A program made the translations under genes and the position numbers. The notes under the pieces are model-generated. The model ran no database searches, was not told the DNA's origin, and was given only the letters and a program-made list of their open reading frames with translations. A DNA stretch of 64,000 bases from Maea johnstoni (taxonomy: Eukaryota; Annelida; Polychaeta; Spionida; Magelonidae): assembly GCA_963942565.1 (NCBI GenBank), contig OZ012697.1, positions 13,658,943 to 13,722,942 on the forward strand, in the 5' to 3' direction. Every line of letters starts with the position of its first letter. The stretch's first letter is position 1. Of this stretch, positions 1 to 36,773 are shown in pieces.

Positions 1-119
1 TGTGCTAATAAATAGCTAACTGCCCTTGTATGGAGACGTGACAGGAGCAGTTAAGTCAATTTTATGAATATTATACGTCTTAACCTAATTTTAATCAGCT
101 AAATGACCTTGTATTGTAG

Positions 120-25428
<25,309 letters not shown>

Positions 25429-25469
25429 CACAGCGCCACCTAGTGGCAATAACATGACAGAGCATCTCC

Positions 25470-25680
25470 GTAAACCCTTCCAATGCTGAGGCTACTTTCA
25501 TCCAAAGCACTATGGCGTAAACATTTTTGAAAACCATCTAAACCCTGTCATGTTGGTATGCATTGGATAACTCACTGAGCACTCTCAGATGAGCACCCAT
25601 GTGCCAGGGTTTCAGTCATTTTTCAGGTTTTTATATCATTTTCTAGTGGCCAAATTAGCCACCACCAGCAAAAGGGTTAA
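25470..25680 (-). mobile_element. Family B MITE in the likely 3' UTR
   Basis: It runs aacccttccaatgctgaggc to ccaccaccagcaaaagggtt with TTAA on the right and GTAA on the left. It starts 42 bp after the CCDC150 stop codon, so mature transcripts probably carry it. Confidence 0.85.
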
Positions 25681-26298
25681 CCTTTCATTTTTTGTAAGAG
25701 ATGCTTCCATGCGGAAGTTATCACCCAAAAAGGCAGACTACTTTGACAGTTACAGGCATGGAGGAGTTATACCTATCTAGTGACTTTTTTAGCAAAGTTT
25801 TTTGAAACGAATGTCCAAAATAGATGGTCATCTAATTTAGGTGTACTTATCCTTTATTGCAATTGACATCCCATTCATCTACCTCGCCCTGGAGGTGACA
25901 TGATGACTGCAATCACAATAGATGTTTAGTTTCAAGAGAGAATGACAGAAAAATATTCCATAATCATGTATTTACATGTCAACAGATTCATGCCTGTAGC
26001 ACAAAGAATGCCACTGTATTTATTAAATTGAGATGACTATTTCAAATGCAATTTCAATTCTAGCATTCAAGTTGAAGTGAGTTGTATTTTTAAAAGTGGA
26101 CAACAAATCTTTCTACAGTAAATATAAAGTTCAACAGTTAGGCCTTAAATGAAAGGGAGGTGTAACATTAAAAGTGAACAATGCTTTTTATTATAAATTT
26201 TAATTTAAATTTTAATTTAAAAGTGTGGTGGAATACATGTTATGCAAACAGTGCCCAGCTTTAAGACAATGGCAACAAGTATAAACAATACCAGGGTA

Positions 26299-26611
26299 CA
26301 GGGTCTTAGCCAGGATTTCAAAAATGCCTGTCCAAAACAGCAATTTCAAGATTTTTGCCCGTCCAAAATTGAGCTACTTATCTACTTCAAATCCTTATAC
26401 CAGGTACATTTAATAGCTTAGTGTCTCAAAAAGGGCAATTTACACTTCAGCTATGTCCTAGAAGATGGTTTGTGAGGTAAATATTTGGTTATTACATCCC
26501 AAAAGTCCAACTTGAAAAATCATCATAGAAACTTTTGCCTGTCCAAACAGGAGGTTTTTAGGAAACTACCGGTCCAAAAGACAGGTAGGACGGATCCTGG
26601 CTAAGTCCCTG
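26299..26611. mobile_element. Family H hAT-like MITE, complete with 8-bp duplication
   Basis: It starts CAGGGTCTTAGCCAGGATTT and ends GGATCCTGGCTAAGTCCCTG. The flanks are ccagggta at 26291-26298 and 26612-26619. This copy best defines the family as hAT-type. Confidence 0.92.
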
Positions 26612-26619
26612 CCAGGGTA

Positions 26620-26755
26620 TAACCCATTCATTTACAGAAATTCCTCTTCAAATTGTTATCTTGATCTGTGATACTTTTGAAAATTAATTTGAAAATTAAA
26701 AATAATTTTTCAAATCATTTGAAAGAAAGTTGTTGGTATTTTCTGATTGATATTT
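26620..26755 (+). mobile_element. Family A MITE, 5' half
   Basis: It starts taacccattcatttacagaa and keeps tgatacttttgaaaattaat and catttgaaagaaagttgttg. The right half is missing. Confidence 0.65.
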
Positions 26756-27031
26756 CTATTGTATTGATACTATGTTACAAACAAACAGATAGCATTGGAA
26801 TGGAGGTAAAACTGTTTTATAGAAGTGGTTTCGTATCTAATTCATATTTATCTAAGTTATGTTTGTACAAAAGGTGCTTTAAGAAGAATGTGTCATCGAA
26901 AAAGTTTTCTTTTAAATCCAAATGCTACTTACTGCTGGTTTTATGTTTTGATGTTATTTATATATTTATTCTTAGATGTAAATAGTTGTACAGCACACTT
27001 TGTAAAGAAGAAATTGAATTTGTACATTTGT

Positions 27032-27037
27032 AATAAA
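27032..27037 (+). promoter_or_regulatory. Possible poly(A) signal of CCDC150
   Basis: It is the first AATAAA hexamer I find downstream of the stop, 1.6 kb away. ATTAAA variants lie at 26022 and 26167 and could serve instead. Confidence 0.22.
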
Positions 27038-27565
27038 AAAAAGAATGCCAAAGAACATATTTTAGTTTGTTTTTAAGTGACCCCCACCCCCTCCCCCCTT
27101 TATATATGAAAAGAGACATCTTTCCGAAAATATTCTTCAGTGATGGAAAAAAATCAATTCCTAATCTAACACAGCACTGTTCATCTTGTCACAAATGTGT
27201 TGGTGTAATTATATTAACTTTTTTGAGAAAGGAACATTATTCTTATATTATTGACTTAGCATTTACAATAGGCATTTTGAATTATTTGCTTTAGATTGGC
27301 TTTAAATGATGCCCTGATATCCTGATGTCTAAGACTATGCCAGTGTTTGCGATTTAATTTATCAATTTTGTTCATTTCTCGCTAATTTTACTGGTACATT
27401 TAATAAGACGTACATTTGGTCTATGTGAAAAAGTTTTTGGTTTTTTTTAGAAGCTTAAAAAAGGTAAAGGCCCTTTTTGTTTATTTTCCTGCTCGCCGAG
27501 CATCACGGCTATGCTGTACAATTATCTAAGAACATCACACATTGGTAATAAGTTATTATGTGAAG
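27038..27565 (+). other. Intergenic, nothing recognised
   Basis: Unique AT-rich DNA with a C-rich patch (27081-27100). Confidence 0.45.
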
Positions 27566-27662
27566 AAGTTGCCAGTGATTCTCCAGTTTCCTCCGCCATT
27601 GACAACAAGCAAGTTAGTCATGATTTAGGCTTAATATTGACAGCGAAAGTGTCAATAAACCC
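27566..27662 (+). mobile_element. SINE 3' fragment
   Basis: It holds agttgccagtgattctccag, tttcctccgcc and ttagtcatgatttaggctta, the tail of the tRNA-SINE, deleted internally. It ends in tcaataaaccca. Confidence 0.6.
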
Positions 27663-27692
27663 AATTTCAAATGCTTAATTCAAATTGCTCTA

Positions 27693-27845
27693 TTAACCCT
27701 TTCATGCCTGAAAGTTTCTCCTGAATTTGTCCTCTTAATCTACAAAACTTAGAAATATCATGTATAAGGCACAAAATAGATTATTTGAAGGAGAATTGAC
27801 ACATGAGACCTAAATAATAGTTCATCTTCGAATACAAATACCAAT
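27693..27845 (+). mobile_element. Family A-like MITE, 5' part
   Basis: It starts TTAACCCTTTCATGCCTGAA and holds gattatttgaaggagaattg. A related interior piece with ttcatcgaatattttccc lies at 27888-27990. Confidence 0.55.
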
Positions 27846-28208
27846 TAGACAACCCCTTGAAAAGTGTCACCTATGTACCTACATATGCTACTATGATAAA
27901 GAATAACTTTCGCAAAGATATTCAACTGAGAATTGTTAGTTATTAGCAGTTCTTCATCGAATATTTTCCCAAAAATATGCATTCCCCTGCAGGGTATGAC
28001 CAGCATTAGTTCAGGTTTTTGCAAGTTTTCTACAAAAATATCTTGACGTTCATGCGCCAATTCTTTGATTGTTGCGGTCTTGACCGCTATACCAGCTATT
28101 TTGACTGCGCTCACCCATTTCCTGTTTAAATACTTAGAGCAGCTAGTGGACTGCCAGTGATCACGTGACCACACAAATAACCCGACAATGCGTTTATTAC
28201 ACACTTCT

Positions 28209-28530
28209 AAGTATTCTATTATTATCGTCTGTCAGTGGAATGTTGAATCCTTGGCGTCGTTAGTGTTTAGGCGCCCTATATGTTGGTTATAGGCGTGTTT
28301 TCTTTCGGAATTTTTCTTGACGAAGTGTTGGGATACATCTATGTTGTTTGGTGATTGCGGCGAGTGGCGATGCGAAGTGATACAGTGACGTCATTGTCTG
28401 GTACTTTTTAAAAAAATGTACAATGTATTTTATCACGCTTAAAATGATTTTATTATGATTGTCTGTCAATAAAATGCTGTAGATTTGCCGTCGCTAGTGT
28501 CGTTGCGTATGTTTATGTTGCTACTATACT
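28209..28530 (+). repeat. Diverged duplication, ~240-bp offset
   Basis: The phrase set tattatcgtctgtcagtgga, atgttgaatccttggcgtcg and ttagtgtttagg (28217-28275) recurs as tatgattgtctgtcaataaa, atgctgtagatttgccgtcg and ctagtgtcgttg (28454-28510). Confidence 0.6.
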
Positions 28531-28539
28531 GGCCGTGTT

Positions 28540-28790
28540 TAATGGAGAACTATTTGTATATAGTGGCGTGCTTCGCCGGCCACCGCATGTAGGAATTCAG
28601 TGGATGGACTATAGACTATAGTGCCAGTCCTTTCAGTCTTGTGCGCGTAAAACTTGCATTGAATAGACTGGTGCCAGTCCCTTTGAGTTGTTGCGCGCCA
28701 ACAATCAGGGGGAGGGGGGCGGGGTGGGCTGGTGCCGTTCAGCTGGGTGGACTCGTGCATGAAGCACACAACATATCATGGGATCATATC
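28540..28790 (+). repeat. Three diverged copies of a ggtgccagtcc phrase
   Basis: Phrases agtgccagtcctttcagtct, ggtgccagtccctttgagtt and ggtgccgttcagctgg occur at 28620, 28671 and 28730, each followed by or near gcgcg. The region is richer in CpG than its surroundings. I see no exon. Confidence 0.45.
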
Positions 28791-29005
28791 TAACTACAAC
28801 AAAAGCTCAATTGTTCAAGTTATCAATAGAGTGTAGTGAGATACAACTATAACAGCCATTGACATGCGGTCGCGGGCGCCTTTCTCCGCACAACTTGGCG
28901 TTTTCCATCAAAATATTACATGCTCAATGCACACTTTCCCTTCTAGAATTGAGTCCTTCTGGGTCCTGGTGGTACTTTCAAAAGGAAAATCTAGGCGTGA
29001 AAGGG

Positions 29006-29252
29006 TTAACCCATTCGTGCCTGTGGCAGCCAAAACCGCCTGACTGTTTTGATGATATTTTTTTTTGTCAGGCAATTTTCAGAAATATATTTGAAGGAGA
29101 AATGTTGATTAAAAATGTAACAAGTCTTCTTCAAATATTTTTCTAGTTAAATGGATAACTCCAAAGTTATTATTATTAGTATTAGTATTAGTATTAAGTT
29201 ATTTTCTAAAGTAATAGGGATCCAGACGACAAGTAGACCTCTAGGCATGCAT
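29006..29252 (-). mobile_element. Family A MITE
   Basis: It starts TTAACCCATTCGTGCCTGTG, has atatttgaaggagaaatgtt and ttcttcaaatatt, and a small internal (TTAG)n-like expansion at 29172-29195. The right end is degraded (aggcatgcattg). The left TTAA follows another TTAA terminus (cgtgaaagggttaa). Confidence 0.78.
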
Positions 29253-29306
29253 TGTTTTGTGGTTTTGCATGTTACTTACAAAATATCTTGGTCCTGATGG
29301 TACTTT

Positions 29307-29519
29307 TGACCCTTTCGCTGCTGGTTGCTAATTTGGTCAACATGAAATGATGACAAAAAGCAATTAAATGACTGAAACCCTGGTAAGTTGGGTACGCATC
29401 TGAGAGTACTCAGCAAGAGCTTTCCAATGAATACCAACATGACAAGGTTAAGATGATTTTCATAGTTTTCTGCTTTTATGTGTATTGGGAGAAAGTATTC
29501 TCAGCATCACATGGGTTAA
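29307..29519 (+). mobile_element. Family B MITE, degraded
   Basis: It runs TTGACCCTTTCGCTGCTGGT to tcagcatcacatgggttaa. Right TTAA intact. Confidence 0.82.
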
Positions 29520-29543
29520 AAGGAAAATCTATGCATGGGAGGG

Positions 29544-29758
29544 TTAATCCTTAAATGCTGCTGGTGGCTAATTTGGCCAATATCAAATGATGCAAAAGAC
29601 CTGAAAAATTATCAAAAAACCCTGGCATATGGGTAATCATATGAGAATACTCTGCGAGAGCTATCTAATGAATACCAACATTACAGGGTTTAGATGGTTT
29701 TCAAAAATCTTTGCATCCTTGTGCTTTGGACAAAAGTAGCCTCAACATTTGAAGAGTT
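29544..29758 (+). mobile_element. Family B MITE, first of a tandem pair
   Basis: It starts TTAATCCTTAAATGCTGCTG and ends cctcaacatttgaagagtta, joined directly to the next copy. Confidence 0.83.
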
Positions 29759-29964
29759 AGATACTGCTGGTGGCGAATTTGGCCAGTACCAAATGATGCA
29801 AAAGACCTGAAAAATTATCAAAAAACCCTGGCATTTGGGTAATCATATGAGAATACTCCGCGAGAGCTATCTAATAAATATCTACATAACAGGGTTTAGA
29901 TGGTTTTCAAAAATCTTTGCGTCATTGTGCTTTGGGCAAAAGTAGCCTCAGCATTGGAAGGGTG
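29759..29964 (+). mobile_element. Family B MITE, second of a tandem pair
   Basis: It starts gatactgctggtggcgaatt and ends gcattggaagggtgaa. The two members share private changes (aatcatatgagaatactc, tatctaat), so the pair arose by tandem duplication rather than two insertions. Confidence 0.83.
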
Positions 29965-30632
29965 AAAGCCTGAAGACCTACCCAGAAGCCATAATATCTT
30001 AGCAGTCACTGCTGGTCAATTGGTGGAGAAAATCTATCAGGCCCCTAAGTTGGTCGAACGGCGGCCTTAAACCTTCAATAAACCATCAATTAGGGTGGAG
30101 AAGGTACAAATTATGCAAATACCTCGGATAAGTGGATGAAAAGTGCTATTTTTGAGGATTGGGGTGAAAATGGCTTGTTTGAGCGCCCTAATGGGGCAGG
30201 GCTGTGAGTTGTACGTGTCATTGGGTGATAAATGGTAATGGGTTTTTTACATGGTCGGGAGTATAATTGGAGGTTTAGAGGGTACTGCCTCTCACACTCA
30301 AACTGCTCGTTTTCTCTTGGAGCAAAGGCAGGAACCTATGACCTTTTAACCTTGAAGAAAACTTACCCAAGAAGAGAAGGAATAAGTGTGCAATTTCTTT
30401 CAAGTTCTCACCACTTGTTTTTAACTCATTCATAATTCACCATAATTACTGGGACCACTATGGAAATAAGTTTTTAACTTCTAGGGTATATATCCTGTGT
30501 CTGGTTAGAATTCTATTGCATAGCAGTTAATGATTCTCCATCTAGTCACCTTTGTATATGATTTTTTATGTTCCAAATGCTGTGTAATATACATCTTACT
30601 AGACCAAATGAAATAAAATAAAATAAAATAAT
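29965..30632 (+). other. Unrecognised block ending in an (AAAAT)n tail
   Basis: The block ends gaccaaatgaaataaaataa then aataaaataat at 30605-30632. Such a tail could mark the 3' end of a retroposed sequence on the plus strand, but the body is not recognised. Confidence 0.35.
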
Positions 30633-30840
30633 TCACCCTTTCATGACAGGGGATCTTCTTAGTAAGTCTAGTCTGAACCTTTGGTACTTTTGAAAGTAAC
30701 TTTAGAATTAGTCATAAATTTTCATAATATTTTAAGGAGAATTATGGGTTGGGTTTTGAACAGCATTTCTCTTTTAGATATGTTCTGAATATTGCTTTTG
30801 TTGGAGAGATATCACCAAAATCTGATTGATATGTGAGCTG
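30633..30840 (+). mobile_element. Family A MITE
   Basis: It begins ttcaccctttcatgacaggg and keeps ggtacttttgaaagtaactt, aattatgggttgggttttga and gagagatatcaccaaaatct. The ends are degraded. Confidence 0.68.
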
Positions 30841-30984
30841 CATTGAAATGTAATACAAGACATGCTTTTGGACAGGGAAAATTACCAAAATACGCTGTGA
30901 CATTTGTTAGTGAATTGAATATTACCAGATTTTAGTGTAATTAGTAATAAATCGTTTTCTTATTGAAATATATTTTCACTGAAT

Positions 30985-31480
30985 TTCACACATTTTAGTG
31001 GATTGGTAGTTAATCATTTTAAATAGTATAAAATATATTTTTATATATTTCAATACATAGTTATAAGATATGTTTTCACATATTTTACTACTCTTTATCG
31101 GTAATTAATTATTTTATCATAAGATATATTTCCACATGTTTTACTACCCTATTGTTAATTCATTATTTTGTTAATAAAATATATTTTTATACATTTTACT
31201 ACTATTTATTGGTAATCAATTTACTTATTATAAAGCATATTTCACATATTTTACTACTCTTTTATATATTGGTAATCAATTTACTTATTATAAAGTATAT
31301 TTCACATATTTTACTATTTATTGGTAATCATGCAATTTACTTATTATAAAGCATATTTTCACATATTTTACTACTCTTTATTGGTATTCAATTTACTTGT
31401 TATAAAACATTCATATTTTACTACTCTTTATTGGTATTCAATTAAACTTGTTATAAAACATATTTTACTACTTTATTGAT
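30985..31480 (+). repeat. AT-rich minisatellite, ~65-75 bp unit
   Basis: About seven or eight units carry ttttactactctttattggt, then aatcaatttacttattataa and agcatatttcacata. The most alike units are at 31195-31340. Confidence 0.88.
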
Positions 31481-31528
31481 GATCAAGGAACAAGTAAACA
31501 AAAAAGGACTAGCCGCTCTACATCTTAC

Positions 31529-31687
31529 TTAACCCTTATACTGCTAGCAGCTAATTTGGCCAACACAAAATGTTGCAAAAAAGCTGAAAAATGACTGAAA
31601 CCCTGGCATATGAGTACTCATCTGAGAGTACTCAGTGAGAGCTAGCTAATGAATACCAACATGACACGCTTTTAAATGGTTCCATGG
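31529..31687 (+). mobile_element. Family B MITE, 3' truncated
   Basis: It starts TTAACCCTTATACTGCTAGC and ends near gacacgcttttaaatggttc. A family A interior fragment (31690-31790; tcatacttttgaaaataact) follows directly. Confidence 0.78.
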
Positions 31688-31790
31688 AAAAATATTTCAT
31701 ACTTTTGAAAATAACTCAGGATTACACTTTAAGTTCGCAAACTATTTGAAGGAGAGTTGTAGATTATGGAAGGGGTTTTTCACTACTTAC

Positions 31791-32125
31791 AACTATCTAC
31801 AGTCCTGATTAAAGGGCAATGGGGCAGAAAATTGATGAAAGATGAAATTACGAATTATAAATGCTTTTCTTTTTAATTGAAATGGTAGATGCAGGTACGA
31901 TAAAAAAAATCCACTCATTGGGATGTTATTCCTCCTGTTTATCTCTTTGTTTTTTTAAAAATAATTTCAAATAATTATTTATATTTAAAGTTGCTAGTTA
32001 TGTTTTGAATTAATGATCAAATACCCCTAAACTGTAATCCCTTCTATTTCATTTTCATGGGCTCATTTTGATTTGAAATTAAATTGGTAGTTTCGTCTCT
32101 AATCCTTGTGGGCTTAATTTACTAA
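31791..32125 (+). other. Intergenic, nothing recognised
   Basis: Unique AT-rich DNA. Confidence 0.45.
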
Positions 32126-32262
32126 GTAACCCTATAATATGCTGCTGATGGCTAATTTGGCTAATACAAAATGATGCAAAAAACCTGAAAAAAGACTGAA
32201 ACCCTGGCACTTGGATATCAATCATCTGAGAGTCCTCATCGAAAGCTATTCAATGAATACTA
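32126..32262 (+). mobile_element. Family B MITE, 5' part
   Basis: It starts taaccctataatatgctgct and runs to gctattcaatgaatactaag. Confidence 0.72.
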
Positions 32263-32610
32263 AGTTATAAATAATATTTGAATTTTTACTCCATTCATAT
32301 TTTATAACCCTAATTTTTGAAAAATGATACCCTTTTGGTTGAAAAATTGCAACTGTCAGATCCCATTACTTTTTGAACAAAATCAAAATTGGAAAAAACT
32401 GCAATATGCTTCCTTCTGAAATACTCTTAAATATAACTATGCCAAATTTCGACCAAGTCTCTTAACATTTGTTACTCAAAATGCATGTATGAAGCAATCA
32501 TGTTTTGGTGAAATTCGATATAGAGAAAAGATCCAAAAACCTTTCCTGCTTGTGTGCACGCCTATACTGGGAGCATCTGTAATAGTTGGTCGTTTACTCT
32601 GCTCAGTGAA

Positions 32611-32843
32611 GGCCAAGAAAAAAATATTGTTTGTTTCCTGTAACGGTCCGAACAAAATAGGGTGGGTAGGTTGGTAAAATGTTGTTTTTTTGGCCTTATT
32701 CTTTTGGTCAAAAATGTGTGTTTTATGCATTATTTTACATTGATTGGGAGTCGGGAGGAGGGAAAAAACTTTGGGGTAAGGATTTTTTTGGATAAAAACT
32801 TGTTAGGGTAGGGTTACAGGAAACAAACAACTTTTTTTAGGCC
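32611..32843. mobile_element. Small inverted-repeat element
   Basis: The left end ggccaagaaaaaaatattgt then ttgtttcctgtaac mirrors the right end gttacaggaaacaaacaact then ttttttaggcc, about 33 bp with few changes. No target duplication is clear. Family not determined. Confidence 0.72.
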
Positions 32844-33342
32844 TAACAGTTGTGATTATTGATAAATAGGAGCAGGCTTTAATATCATGTAAAAATCCCA
32901 AATGACACTATATTTACAAATTAACCCCATCAGCCACCATAAATTAATGAATTATATAAATAGAATTAATGTGTATTTACAAAGGCATCATAAAATCAAA
33001 AATAAAACTTGCTCTAAAACATACCATAATTCAAATTTGTAAATACATAACAAAGATTTTTCTGGGATAATTTTTTACTATGTTACTAGGTAAGTAGAAA
33101 CAAGTCACTTTGCCTAACTTATCGAGTATATCTCAAAAAGTATTTTGGTTCTAGAGACCCCAAATAAAACTACGCTAGGTTAAATATTAACTCTAGAGTA
33201 TTTAGCGCATGCTGCTGTAAGGTTAACTACCATCCTCAATGCAATTTGTCTCCGACTGCATGAAAAGTGACTCAACAGTTGGGATTCAATTCCAGGACTG
33301 TGTTCTACTGTGTCAACTCTCCTCCTGAGATAAACAGTTACC
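32844..33342 (+). other. Intergenic, nothing recognised
   Basis: Unique sequence with no supported feature. Confidence 0.4.
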
Positions 33343-33392
33343 GTATTCATCCCAACAAGCGCACAGACCCCTATTAAACGCACCCCCTCCCC
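33343..33392 (+). mobile_element. Fragment of a TA-type MITE
   Basis: The words accgtattcatcccaacaag and cgcacagacccctattaaacg match the left end of the element at 47095. Only this end remains; aaacccctattattaaatgt at 35133 may be a displaced piece of the same kind. Confidence 0.5.
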
Positions 33393-33395
33393 CAT

Positions 33396-33560
33396 GGTCT
33401 TAGCCATTAGGGCGTCTGGGTGTCTTTTTGGACACCCAAGCCCTCACGACACCCAACTATTTTGGTGATGAATTTCATAAAGTGTCAATCTCAAACATAT
33501 AGTTTGGGCTTTCTATATTACATATTACACAAATTTAGCAGGTAACCTTGTTCTCAATTC
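33396..33560 (-). mobile_element. Family H MITE, partial
   Basis: It starts ggtcttagccattagggcgt and keeps ggacacccaagccctcacga and tgaatttcataaagtgtcaa, the reverse-oriented H end. Confidence 0.68.
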
Positions 33561-34989
33561 TCCTCGTGGGTATTTTACATAACTTTATCATTTGTTATCA
33601 CAGTGCATGTGATTTTTGTCTTCTATTAATATGACAATCTAAAGCAAATCTGTTAAGTTAGATACTCTAAATGCATGTTAATTTGAAGCGATTGTTACTT
33701 TTTTTGTTTTTATGAACTTTGGATAACCCAGAGTTTGTTTATTTGTTTGTTTTTTCAAAATTATAAACATAAAAAAGTGTAAAAAAAAATAGGACAATTA
33801 TACAGTATTTCAATTATCCACTTTTCTTATCTACATCTTTATACAATGTATAAATTAATACCTGCCTTCTAGTACATACACTCACATATCTGCTGAGGAC
33901 TTTTTAAGAAAAAATAAAATGGAAGCGATTGTGACTTGAAGAAAATCCATAATGAGGAAAGACCAAAAACCTCCCCTGATTGTATCTTAGATAAATAAAA
34001 ACAAGTGAATATGAAATATAGGCTAGCCTCAAAGAATAGCCAAAAAGTCGTGCTCTGCGCATGTTGGTGCTCAGGTTTCTTGATCCCTCGTGACCTCACG
34101 CGGATGCAGATCAGAGACCCCTGGTATGTCCAGCCCTTCACTATAGCGCATATAGTACTTAGTCTCTCGCTATATATCCGTTTTTTTCTTCATTTAAGAA
34201 TGTGAGCAAGCATGTGGGAGCCGTTTTAACAGCAAATATTTTACATTTCCCAGTGATAGCCTAAACATTCATAGTTGAATATGAGGAAAAGTGCGTCGTC
34301 TTTAATTGATTTAAAAATCTCAAATGACCCTATGTTCACAAAGTAACCCAATGAGCATACGATGATAGAAACGAGATATATTTAATTTATTTCTTACAAT
34401 AAATGTTATAGAAAAGTTTTGAGACCATCAAGTTTCTGTATGTAACGCTCATCAAAATTTCTTCATAAGGGTCTGTATGTTCGTTGCCCTACAGGGGCTT
34501 GGTCATAAAGAAAATGTGTCAATTTCGGGTCTGAACACAAGGTTTCGGAATAGATACACAGATTTCCTAAAAAAATCAAAATTGTTCAAACCCATTTAAC
34601 CATTCATAATTGACAAAACAAGAATTATTAGATGATATTTAATCACTGATGAAGATTGCCGTTGAGACTAGATTGGCATTGTCTCTGGTGCACCCTTAAT
34701 CGGGATGCATCACTGAGTCGCAAGTGCAATTGATGATGGGAGAGGATGTCCCTTAGATTATACACATATACGGTCATTTACTTCCTGCTCTACAGAGACA
34801 GACGCCATTGCGTAAAGATCTGACCTCCCAGAGTAAGATCGCCACCACTGCTTCCCCAAAAATTCACGAAATGGTGAGCGTTGACTTTAGAAATTGACCG
34901 ATGCACTTTGATATGAAACGATGCACTTTCAGAATTGATCGATGCACGTGCATCGATGCTAACTGGTGTGAATACGCGCATGGTCTTGG
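33561..34989 (+). other. Intergenic, nothing recognised
   Basis: There is no recognised gene or named repeat. At 34915-34960 the word gatgcac with gaattgatcgatgcacgtgc repeats locally. Confidence 0.4.
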
Positions 34990-35135
34990 AAGTTGTGCAC
35001 ACCATCAGCAGCCTTTTCAGATCAGTGAGTGGTATCTGTAATAAGTACTTAGAGTTTGATCTTAGAGTCCTTGTATTGGCTTGTTTGACTAACAGTTCCC
35101 CCAAGTATAGAGGGGAACATCCCTGCATGCATTAA
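34990..35135 (-). mobile_element. CR1/L2-like LINE fragment with internal deletion
   Basis: It matches the 3' coding part of the LINE at 62.45 kb: tgagtggtatctgtaat, gatcttagagtccttgtatt and ggcttgttt. On the minus strand it encodes [20 protein letters not shown]. Near 35010 the match jumps from the LINE's 62620 region to its 62685 region, so about 65 bp are missing. Confidence 0.85.
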
Positions 35136-35283
35136 ACCCCTATTATTAAATGTACCCCCTCCCCTATTTCTAAAAAATGTTGAAAGCCACCGGACATTAT
35201 TTTCTAGCCTGAAACTCACCCTTTATTCACTGGGATGACCATATATTGATCATATTTTCAAGCGCTTGAACCCATTCGCACTA

Positions 35284-35399
35284 CCCCAAGTCACTGGCAA
35301 CTTTCTCACATGGCCGGGATTTGAACCCAGGCAGTGGTGAGAGACAGCGTGCAATCAGTGGCGGCGTTTTAGACCACACGGCCATCGGAGCAGGCCCTA
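35284..35399 (-). mobile_element. tRNA-derived SINE, head half
   Basis: On the minus strand from 35399 it reads agggcctgctccgatggccg, with box B-like gggttcaaatccc and agttgccagtgacttggggt. The tail is missing. Confidence 0.8.
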
Positions 35400-35591
35400 T
35401 GGATCTATACTACCTTTATAAATAACTTTGGAATAGAGAATGATTTTACAAAATATTTGAAGGAGGGTTGTTGATAGTTTTCTGATTAACATTTCTCCTT
35501 GAAATATCTTTTGAAAATTGCTTTTGCTAGAGAGATATTACCAAAATAGTCAGGCGGTTAGTTTTGGCTGCCACAACCATAAATGGGTTAA
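35400..35591 (+). mobile_element. Family A MITE, 5' truncated
   Basis: It continues from the SINE with ctacctttataaataacttt, has atttgaaggagggttgttga and ends accataaatgggttaa. Confidence 0.82.
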
Positions 35592-35631
35592 AGGAATTTT
35601 TAAAGTTTGTTGATGGGAAGGATGTACATCC

Positions 35632-35849
35632 TTAACCCTTATGCTGCTGGTGGCTAATTTGGCCAATACAAAATGATGCAGAAAACCTGACAAATGACTG
35701 AAATCCTGGCAAATGGGTACTCATCTGAGAGTACTCTGCAAGAACTACCCAATGAATACCAACATGACAGGGTTCAGATGGGTTTCAAAAATATTTGTGT
35801 CCCTGTGCTTTGGAAGAAAGTGGACTAGCCTCAGCATTGGAAGGGTTAA
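35632..35849 (+). mobile_element. Family B MITE, complete reference copy
   Basis: It has TTAA on both sides; TTAACCCTTATGCTGCTGGT to CTCAGCATTGGAAGGGTTAA, 218 bp. It is intact across all family words. Confidence 0.93.
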
Positions 35850-36009
35850 AACCACCAGATTGCCTTCCGCAGAAACCCACTAATCAGAACAGGGTTATAT
35901 GTGCATGTGTTTCTAGCTGGACATTTCTAGTGAAATAGTCATCACCATTCAGAAAGTCTCTACAAAATAGTCACATGGCCTTACTGGGGATCCCAGTATA
36001 CTGAGCAAT

Positions 36010-36165
36010 TTAACCCATTAATGCTGTAGAGTTCTTCCAGGAATGGTCCTTTGGATCTATACTTTTGATGGTAATTTTGGAATTTAGAATGATTTTACTA
36101 AATATTTGAAGGAGAGTTATAACTAGTTGTATAATATTTCTCATTCGAATATATTCATGACAAAA
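36010..36165 (+). mobile_element. Family A MITE, 5' part
   Basis: It starts TTAACCCATTAATGCTGTAG and runs through aatatttgaaggagagttat, then decays. Confidence 0.78.
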
Positions 36166-36318
36166 ATCTTTTGTAAATATATTTGAAGAATTTTTAACCA
36201 GAATTTAAGCAATTATACTTTTCTTCAATTATTATCAAGGTCACGTTATATTTTCACTTTATTTTTCATTAACGTTCAGTGAATACATATAGTTTTTTCA
36301 AGGTAAACTCTAAGCATT

Positions 36319-36476
36319 TTAACCCATTTATACCTGTAGCACCCAAAAATGGGCTAATTATTATTTTGGTTACAACTTCTTTACTGAAGCACTTTTCTAA
36401 TAATATGTAAATGAGAAATGTTTATTAGAACCCAACGCATAAGTCTTCTTCAAATATTTAGTGAAGTTATTCTTAA
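36319..36476 (-). mobile_element. Family A MITE, truncated
   Basis: It starts TTAACCCATTTATACCTGTA and ends in ttcttcaaatatttagtgaa; it shares TTAA 36473-36476 with the next copy. Confidence 0.75.
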
Positions 36477-36702
36477 CCCATTAATGCTTAAGAGTTACTT
36501 TTGAAATTGTCGTCTGGGTCTTTGACATTTTTGACAATAACTCAGAAATTAAGAATGCTTTTAGAAGACATTCGAAGGAGAGTTGTTGGTAATACTTTGA
36601 TGAATATTTCCCCTTCAAATATTTCCTGAAATATGCTTTTGGCTAAAAGATTTCACCAAAATCATCAGGCTGTTTTGGTTGCTGTGAGTATTAATGGGTT
36701 AA
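36473..36702 (+). mobile_element. Family A MITE, complete reference copy
   Basis: It runs TTAACCCATTAATGCTTAAG to GTGAGTATTAATGGGTTAA, 230 bp. Central arms gaaggagagttgttgg and ttccccttcaaat fold back. Confidence 0.94.
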
Positions 36703-36773
36703 TTCGCGAATTATCTTCAAATGAATCTTAGATCGAGACAAGATTTTACAAAGGAAATCTCAGCATGATCGTG

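Noticed and set aside
27845-28204. 119-codon minus-strand frame
   Set aside because: It overlaps an A-like MITE remnant and shows no family features.
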